NCBI RefSeq assembly: GCF_002847285.1
Contig: NZ_CP025407.1
Coordinates: 2,420,501 to 2,484,500, forward strand
Reading direction: 5' to 3'
DNA length: 64,000 nt
Source of the DNA: Streptomyces sp. CMB-StM0423
Lineage (GTDB): Bacteria; Actinomycetota; Actinomycetes; Streptomycetales; Streptomycetaceae
Of this stretch, positions 8,522-16,530 are shown piece after piece; the stretch's first letter is position 1; every line of letters begins with the position of its first letter. Made by a program: the position numbers and the translations under genes. The notes below the pieces were generated by a model, which saw only the letters and a list, made by a program, of their open reading frames with translations, was not told the origin of the DNA and did no database searches.

Positions 8522-10513
8522 TCAGGCGCTGTCGGGGGCCGGCTTCGCCTTCCCGGCCTTCAGGGTCACGACGGGGGCGGCGCCCTTGGCCGCGCGCATA
8601 CGCGCCCACTCCACGGCCCGTACGACATGGGCGGCGTGCGCCTCGTCCAGCACCAGCGACTCGTGTCCCGCCTCCTCCACGACATCGTGCCGCGACACCG
8701 TCGACAGCAGCGCCAGCTCCCGCTGGAACTCGGCGTGCAGTGGGTCGCTGCGCACCGTCTCGCCCGCGGTCACCACCGCGACCGGGGTGTCGGTCGCGGG
8801 CAGCGGCTGCCGCGCGTCGGGGCACCAGGTGCGCTGCGACTCGGCCAGTTCCTCGCGCGCCGTACGCCACAGCCGCGGCCGGCGCACGATCCGCGCCGTG
8901 GCCTCGCCCAGCGGCGCCGGCAGCCCGCTCATCTGCTGCGGGCGGCTGGAGTAGCGCAGCAGCCCGAGCGCCGCCTGCAGCCCGGTCGTCGTCATGCGCT
9001 GCCGGATCCAGGGCAGCGCCTCGCGCTGCCGCGGGGAGCGGACGAACTGCTCGGGGTGGGTGGCGTCCACGAACACCAGCCCGCCGGTGAGTTCGGGGTG
9101 GCGGCGGGCGAAGGTGCGGACCAGCAGGCCGCCGATGGAGTGGCCGACGAGGACGTACGGAGGCTTGAGCCCGAGGGTGCGCAGGGTCTCCGCGAGGACG
9201 TCGGCGGCCTCGTCCGGGCCCTGCGGGCGGTCGGCGGCGTCGCTCCAGCCGATGCCGGGCCGGTCGTACGCGGCGCTGGGCGTCCGCGGGTCCAGGCCGC
9301 GCTGCACCCAGCCCCACTGGGTGGCGGGGGCGGCGAGGCCGTTCTCGAAGACGACGGAGGGCCCGTCCGCGGCGGAGTTGCGGGGCAGGACGTGGAGGGT
9401 GCGGCCGGCGACGGTGAGGAGTTCGCCGGGTGCGTCGCGGCGCAGCCGGGCGTCGCGGGCGCGGCCCGCCTGCCGGACGGCGGCGCCGGCCAGCAGCGCG
9501 AGCCCGGCGCCGGCGGTGACGGCGGCGGCGCCGCGGGGTCCGGCGGCGGCGCGCAGCAGCCGGCCCGCGGTGGCGGCGTGCGACGCAGGGGAGGCGGCCG
9601 GGGCGGCGGTGCGGGCGCGCGGGCCGAGGGAGCGGGAGACGTGCGCGAGCGCCGGGTAGGTGGAGCAGTAGGACCAGACGAAGCGGTTGAGGCCCATGAA
9701 GCGGGCGTTGCCGAGGTGGAACGCCGTGCCGGAGGCCAGGATGCCGCGTGCCACGGGCTTCGGCGCGACCAGCACCAGCGGGAACGCCATCTCGCCGAGG
9801 ATCGTCGCCCACGCCACCGACTTCGCCAGCCACGGCCGGTCGCGTACCGCGCGGTAGAAGAGCGGGTCGCCGAAGGTGCTCGTACGGAAGATCTCGGGGA
9901 TCGCCGTGCCGTCACGCCACACCGGGGAGATGAGCTTGGCCGCGCCCGAGGTGAAGTACGCCATGCAGACCTGCGCGGCGAGGAAGCGCACCAGCATCTC
10001 GCGGGCCCGCGGGTCGTGCCCGAACGCCTTCTCCGCGGCGGACACCGCGTAGTTGACGAACGTCAGGTGGTCGGAGCCGTCGAGGCCGAAGCCGCCCATG
10101 CGGGTGTGCAGGCCGTGCGCGGTGCCGCACATGGTCGCGGCCAGCACCCCGCGCTGCGCTCGGGTGGCGCCGGGCAGCAGCAGGCCGAGGCCGGTCAGGG
10201 CGCGGGTCTGCACCAGGCCGACGATGCCGGGGTAGCCGAAGACCTTCTCCAGCCGCTCCTCGCCGGCGCGGCGCCACCACATGGGCGCGCGCAGCCGCAT
10301 CACGGGCCAGGCGAACAGGCCGTCGTCGGCGAGGGTCTCGGCGGTGGCGAGCTGCTCGACGGCGCCGATGGTGGCGCCGACGGAGGTCATCAGCTCCAGC
10401 TTGCGGAACACGGTGTCGATGTCGTCCCGGCCGCCGTAGAGCCGGTCGGCGAACCGGCCCGCCGGCAGGCGGGCGGCGGCAGCGGAGGGGGGTGGAGCAC
10501 TGGGGGGTGTCAC
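8522..10513 (-). CDS. HTTM-like membrane domain fused to an alpha/beta hydrolase
   Basis: A 663-residue two-part protein. Residues 1 to about 300 form a multi-pass membrane region with the look of HTTM (vitamin-K-dependent carboxylase-like/DoxX-related) proteins, including FTSGAAKLISPVWRDG and FHLGNARFMGLNRFVW. After a hydrophobic Ala/Gly linker (about 320-355), residues 360 to 640 are a full alpha/beta hydrolase with oxyanion region VVFENGLAAP, nucleophile elbow GHSIGG (Ser459), FVDATHPEQ and a C-terminal His in AGHESLVLDE. Coupling these two folds in one chain suggests a hydrolase tethered to, and perhaps fed by, a membrane domain. The substrate is unknown. It lies in an operon between the genes ending at 7953 and 10675. 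Confidence 0.75.
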   Translation of the reverse strand: MTPPSAPPPSAAAARLPAGRFADRLYGGRDDIDTVFRKLELMTSVGATIGAVEQLATAETLADDGLFAWPVMRLRAPMWWRRAGEERLEKVFGYPGIVGLVQTRALTGLGLLLPGATRAQRGVLAATMCGTAHGLHTRMGGFGLDGSDHLTFVNYAVSAAEKAFGHDPRAREMLVRFLAAQVCMAYFTSGAAKLISPVWRDGTAIPEIFRTSTFGDPLFYRAVRDRPWLAKSVAWATILGEMAFPLVLVAPKPVARGILASGTAFHLGNARFMGLNRFVWSYCSTYPALAHVSRSLGPRARTAAPAASPASHAATAGRLLRAAAGPRGAAAVTAGAGLALLAGAAVRQAGRARDARLRRDAPGELLTVAGRTLHVLPRNSAADGPSVVFENGLAAPATQWGWVQRGLDPRTPSAAYDRPGIGWSDAADRPQGPDEAADVLAETLRTLGLKPPYVLVGHSIGGLLVRTFARRHPELTGGLVFVDATHPEQFVRSPRQREALPWIRQRMTTTGLQAALGLLRYSSRPQQMSGLPAPLGEATARIVRRPRLWRTAREELAESQRTWCPDARQPLPATDTPVAVVTAGETVRSDPLHAEFQRELALLSTVSRHDVVEEAGHESLVLDEAHAAHVVRAVEWARMRAAKGAAPVVTLKAGKAKPAPDSA

Positions 10514-10674
10514 GGGTGGGGTCTCCCTTCTGGCGGAACGGCAGTGCGCTCCCGGGCGGCGGCGGGGGTGCCGTCCGCCCGGGAGCGCCGCGGCCGGCCG
10601 GACGCCGGGTGGTACCGAGGTGCGGGCGGTGCCGGGACGTCAGGCCGTACGGCGGCGGAGGTGCGGGCCGGCCG

Positions 10675-10977
10675 TCAGACCATGCCCGGGTGGCCGCCGG
10701 TCAACTGGTCGACCGAACGGCCCCGGAGCGCGGCGCCGCCGGGGGTGTCGGGCGAGGTGCCGTCGTGGTAGCCGAAGGCCGTGACGAAGCTCGTCACCGG
10801 GCCGAGCGCGCACCCGACCGCCCCGGCGACCGTCAGCGCGATCAGCGGGGTGAAGAGCACCGGGACGACGCGGTCGGTCGGGGCGACGAAGTGCTCGTCG
10901 TGCTCCGCCGCGTTCTTCTGCGCCCAGACGGCGATGCGGGAGTCCGCCGTGGTGGGGGGCTGAAGGGTCGTGGTCAT
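10675..10977 (-). CDS. Small membrane protein, first gene of the HTTM-hydrolase operon
   Basis: A 100-residue protein with one strong transmembrane segment (VPVLFTPLIALTVAGAVGCALG, residues about 35-60). A short soluble N-terminus precedes it and a Gly/Pro-rich tail follows. I do not recognise the family. The ATG at 10977 has a GGAGAGGGT-like ribosome site just upstream (AGAGG around 10983), whereas the longer open frame has none. It is 160 bases upstream of the HTTM-hydrolase fusion on the same strand and is probably part of that unit, perhaps as an accessory membrane subunit. Confidence 0.6.
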   Translation of the reverse strand: MTTTLQPPTTADSRIAVWAQKNAAEHDEHFVAPTDRVVPVLFTPLIALTVAGAVGCALGPVTSFVTAFGYHDGTSPDTPGGAALRGRSVDQLTGGHPGMV

Positions 10978-11256
10978 GACCCTCTCCTTTCGTCGGGAGA
11001 CTCCGAAGCTAGGTGCGCCGGCGGGGCCCGGCATCCGGTCAATGCACCGTCTTGGCGGCCGGTACGGAGGAGTTCTGAGGATTGACGCCGCGGGCCGGTC
11101 CGGGTACGGGCGGGGGCAGCGCGCCCGGGGCCCGGTTTGTCAATCCCCCGTAGCCCGCTCGTGTGCGGCGGCCCCTCCGGCGAACTGCGGATGCGCGGGC
11201 GCGGGCGGCGGTCCTACGTTCCGGGGCATGGAGACGCCGAGCGGAAGGGCCGGAGC
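10978..11256. promoter_or_regulatory. Divergent promoter region
   Basis: A 279-base gap between the minus-strand small membrane gene and the plus-strand methyltransferase. It should contain promoters for both. I see no strong TTGAC/TANNNT pair and no long inverted repeat. Confidence 0.3.
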
Positions 11257-12579
11257 ATGAGCGAGCCGACGCACGACGGGGGCGGGGAGCGTACGCGCGA
11301 GCGGGACGAGCGCGACCGGCAGGAGGGGACGCGGCCTGCGGGGGCGGGCCGCGGCGCGGAACCGCGCGAGGGGCAGGGGGCCTTGCGCCCTGGCGGGCGG
11401 CAGCACGCCGGGCAGCAGGGCGCCGGTACCGCGGCCGGCCAGGGGGCCGGGCGCGGCGGCGGCGGGCGGGGGGCCGAGGAGGCCGCCGCCGTACGGGCCG
11501 CGACCGGCACCCTGGTCTACGGCTTCGCGCTCTCCCGGATCACCGGCGCCTTCGTCCGCCTCGGCATCCCCGACGCGCTCGCCGGCACCGCGCTGCCCGC
11601 CGACCGCCTCGCCCACGCCACCGGCACCGACGAGCCGTCCCTGCGCCGCCTGCTGCGCGCCGCGACGGCGCTGGGCCTGCTGACCGTACGGCCCGGCCGG
11701 CGCTACGAACTGACCCTGCTCGGCGAGCTGTTCCGCGACGACCCGCGGCTGCGCCGGCTCGCGGAGCTGTACGGCGACCCGGCGGTGTGGCAGGCGTACG
11801 GCGCGCTGGAGGACGCCGTACGCGACGGCGGCTCCGCCTTCCACCACGCCCACGGCACCGGCCTCTTCGCGGCGCTGGAGACGGACGGGCCGCTGGCGGC
11901 ACGGTTCAACAAGGCGATGGGCACGGTGACGGCCGCGGTGACCGAACCGGTGCTCGCGGGCTTCGACTTCGGCGGCATCCGCCACCTCGTGGACGTCGGC
12001 GGCGGCGACGGCACGCTGCTCGCCGCGCTGTTGCGCGCGTACCCGCACCTGCGCGGCACCCTGCTGGAGCGGCCCGCGGCCCTCGCCGCGGCGCCGGGCG
12101 TGCTGCGGGCGGCGGGGGTGGCGGACCGGTGCACGCTGGTGGAAGGCGACTTCTTCGCCGCGGTCACGGCGGGCGACGGCGGCGGCCCGGCCGACGCCTG
12201 CCTGCTGAAGAACATCCTGCACAACTTCGGCGACGACGACTGCGTGCGCGTGCTGCGCGCCTGCCGGGCGGCGCTGCGGCCCGGCGGGCGGGTGCTGGTG
12301 CCCGCACTCGTCCTGCCGGAGGCGGCGGGCGGGTCCCGTACGCAGGCGGACGCCGAGGTGGCGATGGCGCTGAGCGACGTGGAGATGATGGTGCTGACGG
12401 CGGGGCGGGAGCGCACCCTCGCCGAGTACCGCGGGCTGTTCGCCCGCGCGGGTCTCGCGCTGCCCCCTGAGCTGCCCCCGGCTTTGCCCGGTCTTGCGCA
12501 CCACCACATGCTGGAGGGGACGAGCGGGACACCGCACGAGACGGAGGAGGCGCGGGATGCTGCTGCTGTACGACGGTGA
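11257..12579 (+). CDS. SAM-dependent O-methyltransferase (plant-type family 2) with a disordered N-terminus
   Basis: A 440-residue methyltransferase. Residues 1 to about 75 are a low-complexity Arg/Gly/Glu stretch unlikely to fold. Then comes a dimerisation/winged-helix region (LVYGFALSRITGAFVRLGIPDAL) and a Rossmann SAM domain with glycine motif LVDVGGGDGTLLAALL, an acidic VEGDFF, and LKNILHNFGDDDC typical of small-molecule O-methyltransferases. The methyl acceptor is unknown. The ATG at 11257 (GGAGC upstream) is chosen; a further upstream in-frame start is possible but poor. The last 23 bases overlap the next gene, which implies translational coupling. Confidence 0.8.
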   Translation: MSEPTHDGGGERTRERDERDRQEGTRPAGAGRGAEPREGQGALRPGGRQHAGQQGAGTAAGQGAGRGGGGRGAEEAAAVRAATGTLVYGFALSRITGAFVRLGIPDALAGTALPADRLAHATGTDEPSLRRLLRAATALGLLTVRPGRRYELTLLGELFRDDPRLRRLAELYGDPAVWQAYGALEDAVRDGGSAFHHAHGTGLFAALETDGPLAARFNKAMGTVTAAVTEPVLAGFDFGGIRHLVDVGGGDGTLLAALLRAYPHLRGTLLERPAALAAAPGVLRAAGVADRCTLVEGDFFAAVTAGDGGGPADACLLKNILHNFGDDDCVRVLRACRAALRPGGRVLVPALVLPEAAGGSRTQADAEVAMALSDVEMMVLTAGRERTLAEYRGLFARAGLALPPELPPALPGLAHHHMLEGTSGTPHETEEARDAAAVRR

Positions 12580-12970
12580 CTGCGGGTTCTGCACCGGGTG
12601 GGCCGACTTCGGGCGCCGGCGGTTCGCGCCGGACGTGCGGATCGTGCCGTGGCAGTCGGTGGACCCGGCGGTGTACGGGGTGCCGGAGGAGCGGCTGCTG
12701 CGCGAGGTGGTGCTGGTCGAGGAGGTGGGGCACGCGCCCTCCGGGGCGGCCCCGGCGGCGACCGCGCCGCCGGGCGGTGCCCTGGCCATCGCCGGCACCC
12801 TGCGCAGCGGGAACCGCGCGGGCCGGCTCCTGGGCCGCACGCTCGCCGCCCGGCCCGTACGCCGCCCCGCCGCGGCCGTCTACCGCCTGGTCTCCCGCAA
12901 CCGCTACCGGCTGCGCTTCCCCTTCCTCCCGGCCCGCTCGGGCGCGAGCTGCGGGCTCCCCCAGCGGTAG
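12557..12970 (+). CDS. DCC1-like thiol-disulfide oxidoreductase (DUF393)
   Basis: A 137-residue protein starting LLLYDGDCGFC, the diagnostic Asp-Cys-x-x-Cys thioredoxin-like motif of the DCC/DUF393 (YuxK) family. The GALAIAGTLRSG and YRLVSRNRYRLR stretches that follow are also typical of the family. Proteins of this kind are thought to act in thiol redox, often beside membrane or HTTM proteins, but their substrates are poorly known. The start lies inside the end of the methyltransferase gene, so the two are coupled. No terminator is evident before the ArsR operators at 12980. Confidence 0.8.
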   Translation: MLLLYDGDCGFCTGWADFGRRRFAPDVRIVPWQSVDPAVYGVPEERLLREVVLVEEVGHAPSGAAPAATAPPGGALAIAGTLRSGNRAGRLLGRTLAARPVRRPAAAVYRLVSRNRYRLRFPFLPARSGASCGLPQR

Positions 12971-12979
12971 CCACCAGGA

Positions 12980-13044
12980 TATTCAACCGAACGGTTGACG
13001 ATGCGCCGGCGTCCGGGCTAGCGTGTATTCAACCGAACAGTTGA
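12980..13044 (+). promoter_or_regulatory. Autoregulatory promoter with two palindromic ArsR-type operators
   Basis: Two nearly identical 19-base elements (12980-12998 and 13026-13044) each contain the palindrome TCAACCGAACGGTTGA; the second copy has one mismatch. A consensus promoter is interleaved: TTGACG at 12995-13000 overlaps the right end of operator 1, and TAGCGT at 13019-13024 follows after 18 bases. Operator 2 covers the expected transcription start. The layout is ideal for repression by the ArsR protein starting at 13054. Confidence 0.8.
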
Positions 13045-13053
13045 GGACGTGAG

Positions 13054-13449
13054 ATGACCTCGGTCCCCGAGCCCGAGCCCGACGAACGACTGTCGCTGGT
13101 GTTCTCCGCCCTGGCGGACCCGACCCGGCGCGACATCGTCGCCCGCCTCACCGCGGGCGACGCCACGGTCAACGAGCTGGCCGAGCCGTACGACGTCAGC
13201 GTGCAGGCCGTCTCCAAGCACATCCGCGTCCTGGAGGACGCCGGCCTGGTCAGCCGCAGCAGGGACGCCCAGCGGCGGCCCTGCCACCTGGAGGCGGAGG
13301 TCTTCGACCTCATGACGAAGTGGATAGAGCGCTACCGGCGCGCGGCGGAGGACCGTTACCGCCGCCTGGACGCCGTCCTGGAGCGGATGGACGCCCAGGA
13401 CGTACCGCCGGCGGCGAACCCCCGGACGACGAAGGAAGAAGCATCATGA
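13054..13449 (+). CDS. ArsR-family transcriptional repressor
   Basis: A 131-residue winged-helix regulator with the family core FSALADPTRRDIVARL, NELAEPYDVSVQAVSKHIRVLEDAGLV and the basic wing SRSRDAQRRPCHLEAE. It lacks the metal-binding Cys motif (ELCVCDL) of arsenic or cadmium sensors, and so belongs to the metal-independent group usually paired with SRPBCC/AHSA1 genes. Its own promoter carries two matching palindromic operators. The stop TGA overlaps the ATG of the next gene (ATGA), so the repressor and the SRPBCC protein are coupled. Confidence 0.9.
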   Translation: MTSVPEPEPDERLSLVFSALADPTRRDIVARLTAGDATVNELAEPYDVSVQAVSKHIRVLEDAGLVSRSRDAQRRPCHLEAEVFDLMTKWIERYRRAAEDRYRRLDAVLERMDAQDVPPAANPRTTKEEAS

Positions 13450-14486
13450 GCACCACGCCCACCCGCCACCGCAACGAGACCGGGATCGTCCTCGACCCGG
13501 CGCTGCCCACCATCGTGATCACCCGGGAGTTCGAGGCCCCGCCCGAGCGGGTGTTCCGCGCGCACACCGACCCCGACCTCGTCGCCCAGTGGCTCGGGCC
13601 GCGCGGGCTGACCATGACCATCGACCGGTACGACGCCCGCACCGACGGCTCCTACCGCTACGTCCACGCCGACGAGGAGGGCAACGAGTACGCCTTCCAC
13701 GGCGTCTTCCACGAGGTGCGCCCCGCCGACCGCATCGTCCAGACCTTCACCTACGAGGGCATGCCCGACAGCGTCAGCCTGGAGACCGCCGTCTTCGAGG
13801 ACCTCGGCGGGCGCACCCGGCTCACCGCCACGTCGCTGCTCGACTCCCTCGAATCCCGCGACGGGATGATCGCCAGCGGCGCCGAGACCGGCATCCGCGA
13901 GGGGTACGAGCGGCTCGACTCCCTCCTCGACGGCACCCAGGCGGCCGAAGAGCACCGCCGGATCGCCGCCGGCTTCACGGCGCGCGTCCGCGGCGTCGAG
14001 GCGGGCAGGTGGGACGACCCGGCGCCGTGCGAGGGGTGGGTCGCGCGGGACGTCGTACGGCACCTCGTCGAGTGGTTCCCGGGCTTCCTGAAGGCGGGCG
14101 CGGGCATCGAGCTGCCGCAGGGCCCCCCGGTGGATGAGGACCCGGTGGCGGCCTGGCAGGTCCACAACGACGCCGTGCAGTCGCTGCTGGACGACCCGGC
14201 CACCGCGGGCAGGACGCTCTCGCACCCGCAGACCGGCGACCTGCCGCTGGCCCAGGCGATCGACCGCTTCTACACGAGCGACGTCTTCATGCACACCTGG
14301 GATCTGGCCCGGGCGACCGGCCAGGACGAGCGCCTGGATCCGGCCAAGTGCGCCGCTCTGCTCGCGGGGATGCTGCCGATGGACGAGGTGCTGCGCGGCA
14401 GCGGCCACTACGGGCCGCGCGTCGAGGTCCCGGACGGCGCCGACGTGCAGACCCGCCTGCTGGCGTTCATCGGCCGCACGCCCTGA
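13446..14486 (+). CDS. SRPBCC (AHSA1-like) domain fused to a TIGR03086/DinB-like domain
   Basis: A 346-residue fusion. Residues 15 to about 155 are an AHSA1/SRPBCC ligand-binding barrel (ITREFEAPPERVFRAHTDPDLVAQWLGP, YRYVHADEEGNEYAFHGVFHEV). Residues 160-345 resemble the TIGR03086 mycothiol-maleylpyruvate/DinB-like helical domain (CEGWVARDVVRHLVEW, YTSDVFMHTWDLARATG), which carries metal-ligand His residues. Such pairs are usually two separate genes downstream of the ArsR; here they are one chain. The function is unknown, perhaps handling a hydrophobic or thiol-linked ligand. It is coupled to the ArsR gene by a 4-base overlap, and a 13-bp stem terminator follows. Confidence 0.8.
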   Translation: MSTTPTRHRNETGIVLDPALPTIVITREFEAPPERVFRAHTDPDLVAQWLGPRGLTMTIDRYDARTDGSYRYVHADEEGNEYAFHGVFHEVRPADRIVQTFTYEGMPDSVSLETAVFEDLGGRTRLTATSLLDSLESRDGMIASGAETGIREGYERLDSLLDGTQAAEEHRRIAAGFTARVRGVEAGRWDDPAPCEGWVARDVVRHLVEWFPGFLKAGAGIELPQGPPVDEDPVAAWQVHNDAVQSLLDDPATAGRTLSHPQTGDLPLAQAIDRFYTSDVFMHTWDLARATGQDERLDPAKCAALLAGMLPMDEVLRGSGHYGPRVEVPDGADVQTRLLAFIGRTP

Positions 14487-14512
14487 ACCCGGCCGTACGC
14501 GACCGGCCCCGT

Positions 14513-14549
14513 TCCTGTCCCTGCCGCGCCGCCCGTGGCAGGGACAGGA
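14513..14549 (+). terminator. Strong hairpin terminator after the ArsR operon
   Basis: A perfect 13-bp stem (14513-14525 and 14537-14549, TCCTGTCCCTGCC and its complement) with an 11-base loop, 27 bases after the SRPBCC stop codon. Confidence 0.75.
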
Positions 14550-14727
14550 CCGTGCGTGCAGCGTATGCGCTGGTGAGCCGCCCGGCGCGGGTCATGCCGG
14601 GGATTTGGCCGATGCTTGACGGTCACTTGGCCAGCCGCTGGCTAACCGCGGGCCCGGCGAGCCCGCCCCCGAACGGCCGGGGAGACCCCGGCTCCGGGGG
14701 CCGGGGCCGCCGTGATCGGATGGCGCC

Positions 14728-15240
14728 ATGTCCCCCGAATCCCGTGCGCGGCTCGTCGCCTTCGGCGACGAACTCCTCGCCATCCACCGCGGGCTCCGCG
14801 CGGAGCTCGCCCGGCTCCGTACGGAGACCGACGACTACCTGGCCGGCGGCCCCCGGCCGCGCGACCTCAAAGCCCACTGCCTCGCCTTCTGCACCGCGCT
14901 GACCTCGCACCACACCGGCGAGGACCGCGGCGCCTTCCCCGCGCTCGCCGCGCGCGACCCGGAACTGCGGCCGCTGATCGCCAAGATGGAGGAGGACCAC
15001 GCGATGATGAGCGGCCTCCTGCAGAGCCTGGAGCGGGTCCTCGACCAGGTGTCCGAGGACCCCGACGAGCAGGACGCGGCGCGGGTACGGGGCGAGTTGG
15101 AGGGGCTGAGCGCGATCGTGGAGTCCCACTTCCGCTTCGAGGAGCGGACGATCGTCGCGGCCCTCGACGCCCTGCCGGCCGACGCCGGCAGCACCGAGGA
15201 CCTGCTCGGGCTGCCGGGCACGGGGAAGGACGGCGCGTAG
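14728..15240 (+). CDS. Hemerythrin-like domain protein
   Basis: A 170-residue four-helix protein. The diiron ligands are distributed as in the hemerythrin HHE family: His in LLAIHRGLR, His and Glu in LTSHHTGEDRGAFP, His in KMEEDHAMM, and His/Glu in VESHFRFEERTIV. Family members bind oxygen, nitric oxide or iron, and many act in redox sensing. The gene stands alone, preceded by about 180 bases without a clear promoter, and is followed by two strong hairpins that begin at its stop codon. Confidence 0.85.
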   Translation: MSPESRARLVAFGDELLAIHRGLRAELARLRTETDDYLAGGPRPRDLKAHCLAFCTALTSHHTGEDRGAFPALAARDPELRPLIAKMEEDHAMMSGLLQSLERVLDQVSEDPDEQDAARVRGELEGLSAIVESHFRFEERTIVAALDALPADAGSTEDLLGLPGTGKDGA

Positions 15241-15295
15241 CCCCGGGAGGCCGGGGCTACGGGCCTGACCCCCGGGGCCGGACCCGGGGGTCAGG
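15237..15295 (+). terminator. Tandem hairpin terminators
   Basis: Two successive perfect inverted repeats: a 10-bp stem (15237-15246/15251-15260, 4-base loop) that includes the hemerythrin stop codon, and a 13-bp stem (15264-15276/15283-15295, 6-base loop). They separate the hemerythrin gene from the degraded region to the right. Confidence 0.7.
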
Positions 15296-15390
15296 CGGCG
15301 CGGAAGGCGGCGGCGTCCATCGGCTCGATGCCGTACGTCACCGAGCCGACCGGGATGCCGCCGGCGACCTCGTGGATACGGGCCGCCGCG
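15291..15390 (-). pseudogene. C-terminal remnant of an unidentified gene
   Basis: On the minus strand about 30 codons read [31 protein letters not shown] before a stop at 15291. They look like a genuine protein C-terminus in composition, but the upstream portion runs directly into the plus-strand TPR remnant and has no plausible continuation. I could not name the family. It is called a remnant because a clean end exists with no matching beginning. Confidence 0.4.
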
Positions 15391-15781
15391 TCGGCCTCGG
15401 GACCTCCGCCCGCAGACAGGGCCGGCTCGACGCCGCCGAGGAGCATCTCTACGCCGCGGAGCAGGCCCACCGCGACGACGGCCACCGCTCGGGGCTCGCC
15501 TACGTCCTCGCCGAACTCGGCTTCGTCGCCGAGCAGCGCGGCGACGCGGACCGGGCCCGCGCCCGGCACACCGAGAGCCTGGCGCTGGCCGCGCCGCTTC
15601 CGACCCGCGGGCCGTGGCACTGGCGACCGAGGGGCTGGCCGGCGCCGCGTCGCTGGCGGGCGACGCCGGCGACGCGGCCCGCCTCCTCGCCGAGGCCGCC
15701 CGCATCCGCCCCCTGCCACCCGCGGAACGCACCGACGCCGACCGCATCACGGCCCGGATCGCGGACGCCGCAGGTCCGTAG
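15390..15781 (+). pseudogene. Frameshifted remnant of a TPR-containing regulator
   Basis: Two plus-strand frames together give a typical end of an AfsR/LuxR-type TPR protein. The first (15390 to about 15597) reads [22 protein letters not shown], and later [22 protein letters not shown] frame change near 15600 then continues with [21 protein letters not shown] and [18 protein letters not shown] to a TAG at 15781. No N-terminal part or start codon precedes it. This is a truncated, frameshifted relic. Confidence 0.65.
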
Positions 15782-15920
15782 GACACCCGGACCGCCGCCC
15801 CCGGCCCGTACGACGCGCACGTCACCCCGTGCGCCGTCCGCGCTTCCCGCCCGTGGCGCTCCCGCCGCACCACCCCCGCCCGCCGGACGCCCCCTCCCCC
15901 ACCCGGCGCACAATGGTCAT

Positions 15921-16454
15921 GTGTCCACCTCCCCGGCAAAGGCCGTCATCCGCCCCGCGACCGCCGACGACATGGCGGCGACCGCCGCGATCTTCGCCCA
16001 CTACGTCGACCACACCGTGATCTCCTTCGAGCTGACCCCGCCGCCCGTCGGCCACTGGCACCGGCGGCTGGCGGAACTGACCGACCGCGGGCTGCCGTTC
16101 CTCGTCGCCGACGTGGACGGGACCGTCGCCGGGTACGCCTACGCCGGGCCCTGGCGGCCGAAGCCGGCGTACGGGCGGACCGTCGAGAACTCGGTCTACC
16201 TCGCGCCCGGCAGGACCGGGCAGGGCATCGGCGGCGCGCTGCTCGCGGAGCTGGTCGACCGGTGTATGCGGGCGGACGTGCGGCAGATCATCGCCGTCAT
16301 CGCCGACACCGGCAGCGACGCCTCGGCGGGGCTGCACAGGCGGCACGGGTTCACGCAGGTGGGGCGGCTGACGGAGGTGGGGTTCAAGAACGGGCAGTGG
16401 GTCGACACGATCCTCATGCAGCGCACCCTGAACGGCGCGGACCCCGCCGGGTAA
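15921..16454 (+). CDS. GNAT N-acetyltransferase, phosphinothricin-acetyltransferase-like
   Basis: A 177-residue acetyltransferase. Its layout matches the Pat/Bar branch of GNAT enzymes: IRPATADDMAATAAIFAHYV at the N-terminus, TVENSVYLAPGRTGQGIGGALL (the acetyl-CoA pyrophosphate loop RTGQGIG), an IAVIADTGSDAS strand, and HRRHGFTQVGRLTEVGFK. The enzyme probably N-acetylates an amine or amino acid such as a glutamate analogue. The GTG at 15921 is selected because homologues start with this STSPAK-IRPAT arrangement; ORFs extending upstream run through the pseudogene. Confidence 0.85.
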   Translation: MSTSPAKAVIRPATADDMAATAAIFAHYVDHTVISFELTPPPVGHWHRRLAELTDRGLPFLVADVDGTVAGYAYAGPWRPKPAYGRTVENSVYLAPGRTGQGIGGALLAELVDRCMRADVRQIIAVIADTGSDASAGLHRRHGFTQVGRLTEVGFKNGQWVDTILMQRTLNGADPAG

Positions 16455-16530
16455 GCCCCCGCACGCCGTACATCGACGACGCCGCCCGCCGCCCCCACTC
16501 CAGGGGCGACGGGCGACGGGAGGGCCGGCA

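Noticed and set aside
14728..14728. Extending the hemerythrin or GNAT genes upstream through the long open frame 14712-16454
   Set aside because: That frame joins unrelated protein segments (hemerythrin shadow, TPR remnant and GNAT); only the internal starts give real domain boundaries.
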